64,000 nucleotides of DNA, from the NCBI RefSeq assembly GCF_000186865.1, contig NW_008705562.1, positions 1,002,398 through 1,066,397 of the forward strand, written 5' to 3'. Below are positions 1-12,744 of this stretch, piece by piece. The position numbers and the translations under genes are program-made. This stretch comes from Aureococcus anophagefferens. Taxonomy: Eukaryota; Sar; Pelagophyceae; Pelagomonadales; Pelagomonadaceae. The notes beneath the pieces are model-generated. The model did not search any database, was not told the DNA's origin, and worked only from the letters and a program-made list of their open reading frames with translations. Each line of letters opens with the position of its first letter. Positions within the stretch are counted from its first letter, which is position 1.

Positions 1-3000
1 CGTGGCCCGTCTCGCCGAGGGCGCGCTCGCCCAGTGGGCCTGGAAGCCCATCTCCGCGAGCCGCGCGACGTCGCCGGTCGGCCGCGGCGCCGCCGCCGCG
101 CCGCCGCCCGTCGACGCGGCCGCGCGGCCGAGCGCCGCGTCGAGGTCGTGGGCGGCGCCGATTCCCGCGACCTCCCGCGGCCCCTCGACGGCGAGGGCGA
201 ACAGGGCGTCGCCCGCGGCGCCCGCGGCCGCGCGGACCGCGTCGCGGCGGCCGCGGCCCGCGGCGGCGCCGACGCCGGCCGTCGCGCCGCGGCAGACCGC
301 GCGCGCGAGGCCCGCGCGCAGCAGCGCCCGCCGCAGGCCCGCCGGCGAGCCCTCGTCGCCCTCGGCGGTCGCCCGGAGGCACCGCGCCGCGTAGGCCTCC
401 GCGAGCCGCGCGAAGATGTCGGGCGGCATGAGGCAGCCGTCGTCGTCTTCGTCGACGCACCGCACGGTCTCCGCGTCGACGCGCTTCAGCACGACGTCCT
501 CGGCGCGGTGCGCCATGGCGCCCAGGCCCCGGTCCGCGACGCGCGCCGCCCGCGCGGCGAGGCGCCGCGCCGCGCGGCCGCCGTCCGCGTCGTCCGCGGG
601 CGTGACCTGTGTGCAAATCAACCAGTGAGCTGGGACGTCGGGGCCAAACTTGAGAATTCTCTAGCTCGGTCACATCGAAGTCGATTCGGCTAATTTTTGG
701 ACGAATCGATTGCTCTTAGCGAGTTCTCGAAGCACGACGGAAGTGCTCGTGTCAAAACATTCGCATACGCGCACATTGAAGTCGGGTTGAAGATTTGATT
801 TGCACACAGGGCGTGACCTCGAGCGCCGCGCCGTCGTCGCACGCGCGCACCACGACGAAGCGGCCGCCGTCGCCGCGGAGCGGCGCGACGATGCGGCCCG
901 CCGACGGCGCGTCGCGGAACCCGCCGAGGACGCGCAGGGCCGCCAGCAGGCGCAGGAACGCGTCCGGCGCCTCGTCGCCGCCGCCGTCGGCGTCGCCGTC
1001 GAACGCGGCGCCGAGCAGCTCGACCGCCCGCGCCTTCGCCGCGCCGTCGCCGCCGGCCAGCACGGCGCGCACGAAGGCCGCCTTGTCGGCGTCGTCGCGC
1101 GCGCGCGTGCGCGACGGCGCGAGCGCGCGCTCGACGAGCGCGGCCTTTTGCGGCGGCTCGGCCGCGTCTTCGTCGGCGACGCGCGCGGCGACGCGCCACG
1201 CGCGGCCGGGCACGGGCGACGACGCGTCGTCGGCGTCCGGCGCGCCGGCCTCGAGCAAATCGAGGCACACGGCGTACCAGCCCGCGTCGAGCACTTTCGC
1301 GCGCGCGCCGAGCACGAGCCGCGTCGCGTCCCTCGCGGCCGCGCCCGCGGGCGCGTCGCGCGCGATGGCCGCGACGGCGGCGAAGAAGCGCGGCAGGGGC
1401 CGCGGCTCCGTGAAGAAGAGGGCGCTCAGCGCGACGCGCGCCAGGGGCGACCCGCCGCCGCGGCACGCGGCCTCGGCGTCCGCGACGGCGGCCGCGCCCG
1501 CGCCGCAGCGCTCCGGGAACGGCGCGGCCCAGCACTGGAGCAGCGCCTTGACCCGCGGCGCGTCGGCGGCGTCGCCCGCGTTCACGAGGGATAACAAATC
1601 GTCGCGCAGCACGGCGTAGAGCGCGTCGAAGGCCGCGGCCGCCCGCGCGCCGCCGTCGTCGTCGTCGGCCCACGGCGTCGGCGCCGCGTGCTCGGGGATC
1701 CGCAGCGACGCGCCGTCGTCGTGGTCGTCGACGAAGCTCAGCGCGCCCCGCCCGAGGCACCAGGGCGCCGGCTCGTCGTCGTCGTCGCGCCGGTCGCCGT
1801 CCGCGCGCGGCGCGGACGCGGCGAGCGCGGGGCCCAGCGAACTCGCGAACGTCTCCGCCGCGGCGTCGCCGCCGCCCCGGAGCGTCCCGTAGACGTCCGC
1901 GGCGACGGCCAAAGCCATGCGCCGCCGCTCGGACCGCCGCTCGGCGCCCTCGAGCGCCGCGGCGGCGGCGTCGCATATCTCGGGGCCGTCGTCGGCGACG
2001 CAGAGCGCCAAAACCTCCGCCGCCGAGCCGCCCGCGAAGCGCCGGAGCTGGACGGCGACGCCGCTGGCGTGGGCCTTCGCCGCGGCGATGGCCACGCGCT
2101 TGCCGTCGCCGTCGCCGCTGCGCGCCCGGGCCCAGCTCCGCAGCTTGACCTGCGCGGCGTCGAACGACGCGCGCGGCTCGCCCCCAAAGGCGACCATCGT
2201 CCGCCAGACCTCGGCGACGCACTCGTCAAACGTCGCGCCGCAGAGCCCCGCGACGGGCGCGGGCACGGCGCTCGCCGCGCGGACGTCGGCGAGCAGTCCG
2301 TCGAGCTCGACCGCGCGCTCGACGGCCGGCGCGCGCCGTCGCGGCGTCGCGAGGAACGGCGGCGTCCGCTTCGGCGCCGCGGCGGGCGCGTCGCGGAGCA
2401 GCGCGGCGACGGCCTTGGCGGCGACGCGGGCGCCGAGGCGCCGCACGTCGGACGCGAGCGCGCTCGCCGCGAGCGGCGGCGCGGCGACGGCCGCGGCGAC
2501 CGCGCGGCCGACGGGCTCCGCGTCGTCCGCGCCGACGGACTCGAAGCGGCAGAGCGCCGCGAGCGCCGCCGCGAGCGCCCCCGGCACCGCCGCGGCGTCG
2601 TCCGGGCCCGCGCCGGCGGGTGTTGGCGCCGCTGCCGCCGCCGCGAGCCCCCGCAGCGCCGCGACGAGCGGCGCGGGCGCCGCGCCCGCGAAGAGCGCGG
2701 CCCGCGTCTTCGACGGCGCGTCGTCGCCGCAGCCGAGCTCCGCGAGCACGGCGTGGAACAGGGTGCGCTTCCAGGGCGTCGCCAGGTCGCGCACGAGGGC
2801 TTCCACGAGCGGCGTCAGCAGGCCCGCGCGGCGGTACTCGACGTCGCCGCGCGCCAAACCGCCGTCGCCGAGCGCGGGCGGCCAGCACCCAAAGTCGCCG
2901 CAGGCGTCCGCGTAGAGCTCCCCCAGGGCCGCCAGCGTCCGCGACCGCACGACGTCGTCCCCCGGGTCGTCGGACTTGGACGACGACGCGGGGCCGCTCG

Positions 3001-6000
3001 ACGCCGCCGTCGACGCCGCGGCCGACGACGCGGACGTCGACTGCGTCTTCTTCGACGCGGGCGCGGAGGGCGCGGGCGCCTTCTCCGGCGCGCCGCGCGC
3101 CTTGGGCGCGTCTAATACCAAATGGCGCCGGTCGAGCCAGGCCCGCGACGCGACGCAGCGCAGCGCGTCCACCAACACCCGCTTCTGCAGCGGCCGCGGC
3201 GACGCGACGTCGTCCTCCGGCCCCTTCTCCGCGTCCGCCTGCAGCGCCGGCGCCAAGAACCGCCGCGCGGACCGCCGCCGCAGGCGCACGTCGCTCCGCG
3301 CGCCGTCGTAGGCGAGCCGGGACCGCGGGAGAAACTCGCGGCGGGGCCCCGCGACCCACGCGACCGTCAGGCACCGCCGCGCTATATCCACAGCTTTCAC
3401 GACGCCGAGCGTGCGGCCCCGCGTCGTCGCCGTCGGCCGCTTCGCCGCCGCCGCGGACACGGCGGGCCGGCAGTCCGACGCGTGGACGCAGACGTCGCCG
3501 ACGCGCGGCGCGACGCGGTCGACGTACTCGAATTCCGCGTCGTCGTCGTCGCGCGCGTTCCGGCCCGCGCGCGCGCAGTCGTTGAGCGTCCGCGGCCGCA
3601 GCACGGACGGCACGAGCTCGCTCAGCAAACCCGCCGACGCGGCGACGGCGGCCCCGACGGCCGGGCCGAGGTGCGCCGTCCTGAGGCAGTCGTGGACGAA
3701 CGCGACTCGTTCGTCGGCGTCGTCGTACAATAGATCCAGATGCTCCGCGACGAGCGCCGCCGCCTCCGCCGCCGCCGCGCGCCGGAGGCACGCCGCGCGA
3801 CCGTCGCCGGCGCCGTCGAGCGCCGCGACGCGCGCCGCGTTCGCGACGAGCGCGTCGCGGAGCGGCGACCCGAGGTTCGCCTCGCGCGTCGACGCGCGGC
3901 TCCGCGCGAGGCGCCGCACGGCCGCGCGCGCCCAGCGCGCCGTCGCCAGCGCCGCCAGCGCCCGCAGCCGCTCGCGCCGCTCGCCCGCGCCGCCGTCGTC
4001 GAGCGCGTCGCCCATCGTCGCGACGACGGCGTCCAACGTCGCCGCGAGCTGCGGCCGCGCGACCACTAAACGGCTCGCCTCGTCCGCGTCGGCCCGGAGC
4101 CGCCGCGCGTCGTCGCCGGGCCCCCGCGTCGCCGCCGACAGGGAGATGGACGCGAACTGGTAGACGCGCGCGAAGCACGCCTCGGCCGCCGCGGGCCCGT
4201 CGAGCGCGTCGCCGGCGCCGAGGTCCCGCGCGTCGCCCACGGCGCGCCGCGCCGCCGCCTCGACGTCGTCGCCCGCCGCATCGACTTCAAAGGCCGCGGC
4301 GTCGCGAGACGCCGCGACGTCGGGCGCCTCGTCGTCGTCGCGGACGACGCGCGGCGGCGGCGGCGGCGCCGCGTCGCCGCTATCGTCGAGCGACAGCCAC
4401 GCGGCGCCGTCGACGGGCACGGGCGCCTTCAGATGCGGCGGCGCGTCGGTCGCGCAGTTGCGCGCCACGTGGCCCACGCCCTCGTCGACGGGCCACAGGC
4501 CCGCGAGCCGCGGCTCGTCGCCGCCGCACGCGCCGCGCGACGCGCGCGCGGCGACCGCGCGCTTCCCCCGGTGCTCGCTCCAGGCGCGGCACTCGGAGAC
4601 GGCGCCGAGCACGCGCGAGTCGTGGGCGCTGTCGCCCGCGAGCGGGATCGCGGGCACGCCGAACGCGCAGAGGTGGCCGTCCGCCGCGTCGACCGCGTCG
4701 TTGACGCGCGCCGCGAGGTCCGCCGCGAGCGCGTCGCCCGGCGCCCGCTCTACGGTCGGCACGAGGGCGCCGTCGCAGTACACGTCGACGGCGCCGGACC
4801 GCGGCGACCGGGCCACGGCGACGTGGCGCCAGCCGCGGAGCGCGCCGACGGAGCCGACGGACGCGTGCGCCGCCGCGACGAACGCGCCCGGCCCGCCCTC
4901 CGCCGCCGGCTCGACGACGAGCACCAGGACCTGGAAGGCCACGCCGCCGTCCCCGTGCTCCGCGAGGAACCAGTAGGACAGGCTCCGGGCGCCGTGGCCC
5001 CTGACGAAGAGGCACATCGCGTCGCCCGGGTCGACGTCCGTGTCCACGCGGCAGATGAGCTCGTGCGTCGACCCCCGGTCGTCGCCGTCGTCGCCGTCGT
5101 CCGACGCGGCCAGGAGCGCCGCGAGGGACACGGTCAGGGGCGCCCGGAGGCACGCGCCGCACGTCGCCGACCGCGCGGCCTTGCACTTGACCTTCGGCGG
5201 CGGCGCGGTCTCCGCCTGGCCGCCGCGCGTCACGAGGGCGCAGGCCCGGTGCGCCAGCGCGTCGGGCTCGTGGGCGAAGGGCGACCCGCCGACGTTGACG
5301 CGGCAGCCGCCGCCCGGCGCGGCGGGCGATTCGTCGCCGTCCGACTCGGGCAGCTTCGAGTCGTCGTCCTCCTCGCGCAGGGGCGCCTTCTTCTCCTCGA
5401 CGTCCGGCGCCGGTGGCGCGTGGTGGCAGACGCAGCAGGGGAAGAGGGGGCCCGGCGCGCCGTCGACCAAGGACGCGCACCGCACGAGGACGCCGTCGAC
5501 GGAGAACGCGGCGACGGCCGCGAGGTGGTCGTAGAGGCAGCCGACGACGACGGACGCCGGCGCCTTCTCCGGCTCCTCGGCGCCGTCCGCCGGCGACACG
5601 TCGACCTCGAGCGCGCCCTCCGCGCCGCGGCCGAGCTCGAGCGCGCCCCGCCGGTCCCCGGGGCCCACCCTAAGCCCCGCGAAGAGCCGCGCGTCGTCGG
5701 ACGCCGCGTCGCCCCAGCCCACGGTAGCGCCGGCGCCGCGCACGGTCGCCTCGAAGTAGTAGCGCGCCTTGTGGCCCGCGGCGTCGCGCCGCCGCGGGCA
5801 GCGGACGTTCGTGCACGCGGCTAAGACGCCCCGGCGCCGCACGTCGAAGTCGTCGCCCTCGCCGCAGCCCACGGACGTCGCGTCCACGTAGCGCATGCGC
5901 ACGCGCGCGCGCCGGTAGCACGCGTCGCGCTCCCGCTCCGCGGCGTCGCGGAGCGCGGCCGCGTAGTGCGCCAAAGGCAGCGGCCGGAGCCGGAGCAGGC

Positions 6001-6393
6001 GCGCGACGCCCGGCGCGTCGACGGCCGCGTCGCTCCGGAGCAAGCCGCCGAGGGCGCGCGCGAGGCCCGACGCCGAGCTCGCGTCGAGCGCCGCGCCCAG
6101 GGTCCAGGGCCGCGCGTCCGCGCGGTCGTCGTCGGCGGTTTCGCCGCGGCTCCCGCCCTTGGGCTGGCGCTGGCGCCGCAGCTCCGCGCGCGCCACCTAT
6201 GATTCGTGAGTTTGAGGCGAATGCGCTGTTCGCCGACGCCGGGAACCCGTACGGCCGCCGTCTCCGTCGCCCCGTCCCGCGCGTCCGCGGCCGGCTTGAT
6301 GGGCTGGCGCCGCGGCGCCCGGGCGGCCACGAGCGCGCCGACGACGCTACGCAGCTCCACTGGCGCCGCCACGCCGGGTGCGAGGAGCTCCAT
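1..6393 (-). CDS. Giant SPRY / lamin-G-like / UBA protein, 5' part (putative ubiquitin-ligase-type protein)
   Basis: The gene runs off the left edge; about 2040 residues are visible. Exon 1 (6393-6253) starts at the first ATG of the open frame. Exon 2 (6196-818) begins in frame directly after a TAG that serves as an AG acceptor. Exon 3 (606-1) follows the introner intron. Seen in order: a SPRY-like beta region around residues 165-310 (ARYYFEATV, VGWGD, FSVDGVLV), a concanavalin/lamin-G-like region around 430-640 (WRHVAVARS, VDVYCDGALV), Ala-rich helical stretches, a small beta-barrel-like segment (GVVKAVDIARRCLTVAWV), a Ser-rich linker, and near the edge a UBA-like motif (VARLAEMGF). SPRY plus UBA in a giant protein recalls HERC/HECT-type E3 ligases, but a HECT domain, if any, lies outside the window. 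The E3 role is therefore inference. Codon use matches the neighbours. Confidence 0.6.
607..817 (-). other. Introner-derived intron (GT-AG) in the giant SPRY/UBA gene
   Basis: This 211-nt intron consists of element IE1 plus one copy of its target duplication. On the minus strand exon 2 ends ...CTC GAG, the donor GTCACG lies inside the upstream duplication, and the acceptor is CACAG, whose last G is the first base of the downstream duplication. Exon 3 resumes GTC ACG CCC GCG, so removal recreates the uninterrupted codons. Without splicing the frame reads into the element and stops 22 codons after its start. A GT in the element end (TGT|GTG) would also keep frame but would add four residues. Confidence 0.85.
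608..808 (-). mobile_element. Introner element IE1 (non-autonomous TIR element, 201 bp)
   Basis: The ends are perfect 14-bp inverted repeats, TGTGTGCAAATCAA and TTGATTTGCACACA. They are flanked by a perfect 10-bp direct repeat GGGCGTGACC at 598-607 and 809-818. The element is far less GC-rich than the coding DNA around it and carries no ORF of its own. It aligns over its whole length with IE2 at 8526-8726, which has the same 201-bp length. An 18-bp core TTCGGCTAATTTTTGGAC lies at 685-702. Known for Aureococcus and Micromonas: introner elements are transposons whose insertion creates introns. The strand given is that of the host gene. Confidence 0.92.
6197..6252 (-). other. Short intron 1 of the giant SPRY/UBA gene (boundaries tentative)
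   Basis: The long frame is closed upstream by a TAG at 6199-6197, preceded by AATCA and followed by in-frame GTG GCG. This fits an acceptor ATAG|GTGGCG. The upstream frame beginning ATGGAGCTCCTC is open. The donor GTACGG at 6252 gives a 56-nt phase-0 intron; GTTCCC at 6246 (50 nt) is also phase 0 and cannot be excluded. No ATG in the downstream frame gives a comparably good start, which is why a first exon is invoked. Confidence 0.5.
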
Positions 6394-6722
6394 CTCCTTG
6401 TAAGGGCTCTGCAAAATTTAGAATTGTGCGCTACAAGCGCCCATGCCGCTCGTCCAGTCGACAGGAGTCGAGAGAGCACTTTGTCCACGGAGCGCCAAGG
6501 TGCCGCTGCGGGCGCGGCGTCGCGCCGACGCCTAGGGCCCCGGAGCGCGCGGGGACGCGTCGGGGACGCGTCGACGAGGCGCGCGGGCGCCCGCCCGTCT
6601 CTCTCGCCGCCAAAGGCGCCGCAGCATCTTTCTGGTAGTATGTTTAGTAGGGAAAGGGGAGGGCAAAGAGCGCGCCACATCCGCGCGAGAGCGGGGGCGA
6701 CGCGCGCGACGAACGTGCGCGC
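6394..6722. other. Intergenic, tandem minus-strand genes
   Basis: This lies between the start of the giant gene and the stop of the bL17 gene. It holds the upstream region of the first and the 3' flank of the second. A short, less GC-rich stretch near 6400-6440 (TGCAAAATTTAGAATTG) may contribute promoter or 5' leader sequence. No coding frame with matching composition and no RNA gene is evident. Confidence 0.4.
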
Positions 6723-7169
6723 TCACACGAGCTCGAGGATGCCCATCTTGGCGTTGTCGCCGGAGCGCGGCATCGTGCGCAGCACGCGCGTGTAGCCGCC
6801 CTCGCGGTCCGCGTAGCGGCCGGCGCCCTGCTCGAAGAGCGCGTGGACGAGCTGCTTGTCCGTCATCCACGACATGGCCTGGCGGCGCGCGTGGAGGTCG
6901 CCCCGTTTGCTGAGCTGGATCATGTGGTCGACGTGCTTGCTCGCCTCCTTGGCGCGGACGAGCGTCGTCGTGATGCGGCCGTGGCGGATGCACTCCGTCG
7001 TCAGGCTCCGGAGCAGCGCCTTGCGCTGGTCCGCGGGGAGCGCGAGCTTCTTGAAACCCGACTTGCCGTGGCTCGCCGCGAGGGCCGTCGCCGGCCGCGC
7101 GAGCGGGGACGGCGGCGCGAACGCCGCCGCGGCGCCGACGAGGAGCGCGACCAGGGCGATGCGGACCAT
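6723..7169 (-). CDS. RPL17: Plastid ribosomal protein bL17, nuclear-encoded
   Basis: This encodes 148 residues of the large-subunit protein L17 for plastid (bacterial-type) ribosomes. Residues 1-16 form a hydrophobic signal peptide ([16 protein letters not shown]) followed by FAPPSP. The phenylalanine just after the cleavage region is the ASAFAP-type motif used for import into secondary red-lineage plastids. The mature part carries L17 family sequence: [37 protein letters not shown], split here by family as helix 1, the GRI-T strand and the K/R-rich helix. It then ends with [21 protein letters not shown]. The start is the only ATG giving this presequence. No intron is needed. It is divergent from CTP synthase across 794 bp. 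Confidence 0.93.
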   Translation of the reverse strand: MVRIALVALLVGAAAAFAPPSPLARPATALAASHGKSGFKKLALPADQRKALLRSLTTECIRHGRITTTLVRAKEASKHVDHMIQLSKRGDLHARRQAMSWMTDKQLVHALFEQGAGRYADREGGYTRVLRTMPRSGDNAKMGILELV

Positions 7170-7963
7170 GTTTCTACCTAAGCAGTGGGGCAGTCGAGCG
7201 CTGCAGCGTGTGTGGGTGTGTTTTCGGGGCTTGTGGCGGGCGCCCCGCGGCCCCGCGCGACGTTGCGCTCCGCGAAGCTCTCTCGGAGGCCACGTCCGCC
7301 CGTCAGCGTCGCTTCCGGGCGAAATTCGACGTGCGAAAAGACCGCACGCTCCGCCCCGCTCCCGTGACTCTCTCGGACCGCATCTCGCGGCGCGTCGCGT
7401 CAAACACTCCGCATCAACCCGGGACGCTGGCACATACGACTGCTTCGCCGCCTCAGAGTTGAGGTTGGCCAGCCAGCGCCCCGGCCAGCGCCGCACCGGG
7501 GGGTCGACGCCTAAATCGACGCCTGGCGCCCCTCAGCGGCCGTCATCTCCACGGGAAGCGGACGCGTCGGGGCAGGAGGTCGGCGGCAAACGGCGACTCT
7601 TCGGGCTCGAAGGGGCCACTTTCCCCGCAGGCAGCTTTATCACGCTCTCGGCGACCGCGGTTGACGCGCGAACCAGATGCAAAATGCCAGAGTCGAGTCG
7701 GGCCGGCGATGGACATTCACCCGAGCTCTGCACGACCCCCGGAACTAGAGACGACGCGTCCCACAGACATGCTCGCGCGAGCGAGATCTTTTGTCCCGAG
7801 GCCAATGTTGAAACAGACATCGGTTGGTTGCAGCGATTTGATCTGAACGGAGCAGCACCTCGGTCCTCGCCCTGCTCGAAGACCAGGTGGTCTCGACATA
7901 AACCTTGCGTGCCGCAGCGCGAAGGACGCGCGCCGACGAGCACCGCAGCGGCCTCTTGCAGTC
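7170..7963. promoter_or_regulatory. Divergent intergenic region between bL17 and CTP synthase
   Basis: This is 794 bp between two outward-facing start codons, unusually long for this window. Composition drifts to lower GC between about 7640 and 7900. Open frames crossing it run into or antisense to the flanking genes and show no recognisable protein. It presumably holds both promoters and the CTP synthase leader. I see no convincing TATA-like element or known motif. Confidence 0.45.
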
Positions 7964-10031
<2,068 letters not shown>

Positions 10032-10213
10032 TAACGCCGCGCGCGCCCCGGCCGAGCATAAGCAAGCGGTCTTTAGCGGGGGGCGCCGGAGGCTATCGGC
10101 CGCCACTTCCATGTCGCGATCATGATGCGTCGAGGACGTGGGAGAGCGGTTAAGAGAGCGGGCTGTGACGTCAACTTGAGGCAAACCTTGGCCAAGTCGC
10201 ACAACTCGACATC

Positions 10214-11251
10214 ATGAGCGTCTCCGCGACGATGAAGCGCCTCGTGCTCGTGGAGGCCTCCGGCGACGACCTCACCGACGCCAAGCTCGAGCTCGAGGAG
10301 TGCCCGACGCCGACGCCCAAGGCCACGGAGGTGCTCGTCAAGGTCGCGGCGGCGCCGATCAACCCGAGCGACTACGGGTCCTGGCGCAGCAAGCGCGGCG
10401 ACGGCCCCGTGCCCATCGGCAACGAGGGCAGCGGCGTCGTCGTCGCCGTCGGCTCGGTGATCGCGGCGACCGTGGCGGGGCTCCGCGTCGGCGCCAAGGT
10501 CGGCTTCGTCGGCGCGAAGAAGCAGGGCGCCTACAGCGAATACGTAGCCGCGCCGCTCGCGACGACCTTCGCCATGCCCGACGCTCTGCCCGTCGAGGAC
10601 GCGTGCTCCTTCTTCGTGAACCCGTTCACGGCCTATGGAATTTTGAAGGAGGCCAACGGCCGGCCCTTCGTGCACACGGCCGCGGCGTCGCAACTGGGCC
10701 AGATGCTCGTGAAGCTGGCCAAGCTCGAGGGCGCCGGCGACGCGCTGCTGAACGTCGTCCGCTCGGAGAAGCAGAAGGCGATCCTGGAGAGCCTCGGGGC
10801 CGCGCACGTCGTCGTCGTCGCCGACGCGAAGACCGACGAGGCGGGCGTCGCCGCGCTCAAGGCGAAGATGGCCGAGCTCAAGGTGACCTGCGCCTTCGAC
10901 GCCGTCGCCGGCGCGATGGCGGGCTGCCTCTTCACGAACCTGCCGCCGAAGGCGACGCTCTACTCGTACGGTCGGCTCTCGGGCGACATCGAGGGCGTCG
11001 CGCCCGTGGATCTGATCTACCGCGGCAAGAAGCTCGAGGGCTTCTTTTTGACGGCGTGGCTCACGGGCGGCTTCCCCGGCGCGAGGCTCCTGAGCGCCGC
11101 GGCCAAGGTCCGCGCGGGCCTGGGCGAGGGCGGCTGGTGCGCGACGACCTTCGTCGACTGCGCGCCCGAGGCCATGTGGGACAAGTTCGTCGACATGTAC
11201 ACGACGACGGGCTTCACGGACCGCAAGCTCCGGATCCGCTTCCCGGAGTAG
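10214..11251 (+). CDS. Zinc-independent medium-chain reductase (quinone oxidoreductase-like)
   Basis: 345 residues, no intron. This is an NAD(P)H-dependent reductase of the MDR superfamily. The N-terminal catalytic half has the family's PINPSDYG, GNEGSGVVVAVG and YSEYV motifs. The nucleotide-binding half is recognisable from HTAAASQLGQMLVKLAK (a variant of the usual Gly-rich AGASALGQ turn), NVVRSEKQ and LGAAHVV. The cysteines that bind structural zinc in alcohol dehydrogenases are absent, which favours quinone oxidoreductase or trans-enoyl reductase over alcohol dehydrogenase. The substrate cannot be read from the sequence. No plastid or mitochondrial presequence is obvious, so a cytosolic location is likely. 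It lies in tandem 217 bp after CTP synthase. Confidence 0.87.
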   Translation: MSVSATMKRLVLVEASGDDLTDAKLELEECPTPTPKATEVLVKVAAAPINPSDYGSWRSKRGDGPVPIGNEGSGVVVAVGSVIAATVAGLRVGAKVGFVGAKKQGAYSEYVAAPLATTFAMPDALPVEDACSFFVNPFTAYGILKEANGRPFVHTAAASQLGQMLVKLAKLEGAGDALLNVVRSEKQKAILESLGAAHVVVVADAKTDEAGVAALKAKMAELKVTCAFDAVAGAMAGCLFTNLPPKATLYSYGRLSGDIEGVAPVDLIYRGKKLEGFFLTAWLTGGFPGARLLSAAAKVRAGLGEGGWCATTFVDCAPEAMWDKFVDMYTTTGFTDRKLRIRFPE

Positions 11252-11334
11252 GATGGCCGCATTAAAAGCTCGCGAGCTCCTTTTGGGCGCCCGCCGCGTC
11301 TCACGCGACCTGTTAGGACCACGGCCCCATCCTC

Positions 11335-12534
11335 TTAGTACCAGAAGCGCGACGCGCGCCGTCGCCGCGCGGCTTTGCCGACGGCGGGCGCCGGGCCGCG
11401 GAGCGCGTCGGCCGCGGGCGCGGGCGGCACGAGGGCGATGGGCGGCGTCGACCGCTCGGCGAGCGGCGAGGGCCCGGGCGAGAAGCCCGCGCGGCGGACG
11501 CCGCCGTCGTCGGCGTCCGGCGAGAGGCGCAGGTTCGCGGCCTTGGCCAGCGCGGCGGCGACGTCCGCGTGGCCGCGCCTCGACGCGGACCGGCACGCGG
11601 GCGTCGTCGGCGGCGGCGGCGGCGAGCCGTCGCCGGAGTCGTCGAGCATCGCGTCGTCGTCGAAGGCGATCTCCGCGACGTCGAGGAGGACGCCCGGCGC
11701 GCCGCGGACCTCGACGTCCTCGACGACGCCGTCCTCGAGGACGACGCCGGGCGCGCCGCGGAGGCGCCGCGCCGCGGCGAGCGTGTACATGGCCTCGATC
11801 TGCGCGTCGCCGCGGTCGACGGCGGCGCTCAGCGCCGCGTGCACCGCGAGCGTCGCCCAGGCGACGGCCGCGGCGTCGTCCGCGAGGCCGTCGCCGAACG
11901 GCCAGCCCGGGCCGGGGCGCTCCCGGAGCGCCGCGACGCGCGCGTCGAAGTCGCGGCGGCCCGACGCGACGCGGCGCCCCGCGAAGTGCGCCGAGAAGAG
12001 GCTCGCGAGACTCCGGGACCCGGAGACGCCGACGTCGAAGGCGTCCGCGGGCGCGAGGCGCTGCACGTCGACGGCGCTCCGGACGCCCGCGGCGCCGCCG
12101 AGCAGGCCCGGCACGGACCCGTCGCATCGGTCGTCGCAGTAGGCCTTGACGACGGCCTCGTCGCCGAGGAGCGCGCGGAGGTCGCTCGAGAGGCCGCCGC
12201 GCGGCGCCTCGAGGACGCACGCGAACTTCGCCGTCTCCGCGTCGTAGCAGCACGCGGCGACGAGGAGCGGCGGCTCGAAGTGCGTGCCGAACGCGGCGAC
12301 GCCGACGGTCCGCGCGCGTCGCAGCGCGTCCCAGGACGCCGTCGCGGCGACGCCGACGGCGCGCGCCTCGCTCGCGAGCGTCGCGCCCGCGGCGCGCCGG
12401 TCCTCCTCCGTGAGCTGGAGGCTCTCGAGGTCGAGGTCGTTCACGTCGCCGCTGCGGCGCTGCGGCGGCTTGTGGACCGTGCCGCCGACGTAGCGCGTCT
12501 TCGAGTGGCGCCGCGGCGCCTTGTGCTTGACCAT
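11335..12534 (-). CDS. Divergent RNase D/EXD-like 3'-5' exonuclease-fold protein (tentative)
   Basis: 399 residues from ATG at 12534, with a basic N-terminus (KHKAPRRHSKTRY). Residues about 80-245 follow the order of a DEDD exonuclease fold: a strand reading VGVAAFG, DLRALLGDEAVVKAYCDDRCD where RNase D proteins have a partner Asp, VDVQRLAP, SLASLFSAHFAG (like LKSLVKRYLG) and WPFGDGLADDAAAVAWATLAVHAALSAA (like the final YAA-D helix). The first DxE pair is not visible, so the catalytic centre may be degenerate. The C-terminal third is low-complexity (PPPPPTTP) with a closing RRRRASRFWY. This is a fold-level call only; it could equally be an uncharacterised lineage-specific protein. Confidence 0.5.
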   Translation of the reverse strand: MVKHKAPRRHSKTRYVGGTVHKPPQRRSGDVNDLDLESLQLTEEDRRAAGATLASEARAVGVAATASWDALRRARTVGVAAFGTHFEPPLLVAACCYDAETAKFACVLEAPRGGLSSDLRALLGDEAVVKAYCDDRCDGSVPGLLGGAAGVRSAVDVQRLAPADAFDVGVSGSRSLASLFSAHFAGRRVASGRRDFDARVAALRERPGPGWPFGDGLADDAAAVAWATLAVHAALSAAVDRGDAQIEAMYTLAAARRLRGAPGVVLEDGVVEDVEVRGAPGVLLDVAEIAFDDDAMLDDSGDGSPPPPPTTPACRSASRRGHADVAAALAKAANLRLSPDADDGGVRRAGFSPGPSPLAERSTPPIALVPPAPAADALRGPAPAVGKAARRRRASRFWY

Positions 12535-12744
12535 GAGCTGTGTTTCTCTGCTAGGGCGCGGTGGTCTTATCTCAGCAGCTCGGGTGAGCTTGTCTCAGCG
12601 CTTCGAAGAGTCGAGTGACAGGCACATTGCGCATCACTTGCGGCGCAAGGCCTCCTCGCGCGCCCCGGGCGCCGGGGGTCGCCGGCATCTTCGGGCGCAG
12701 TCCTGGCACGCGTACGGAGCCTTACCCGCGCCGCCCGTGCCCAC

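Noticed and set aside
752..830. Coding continuation of the giant gene and CTP synthase into their introners
   Set aside because: Those residues ([11 protein letters not shown] and similar) come from the TIR element, are nearly the same in two unrelated genes and break conserved sequence.
6196..6197. GTG as the start codon of the giant gene (and TTG/GTG starts of several other frames)
   Set aside because: A nuclear eukaryotic gene is expected to start at ATG; an upstream exon or a nearby ATG explains each case better.
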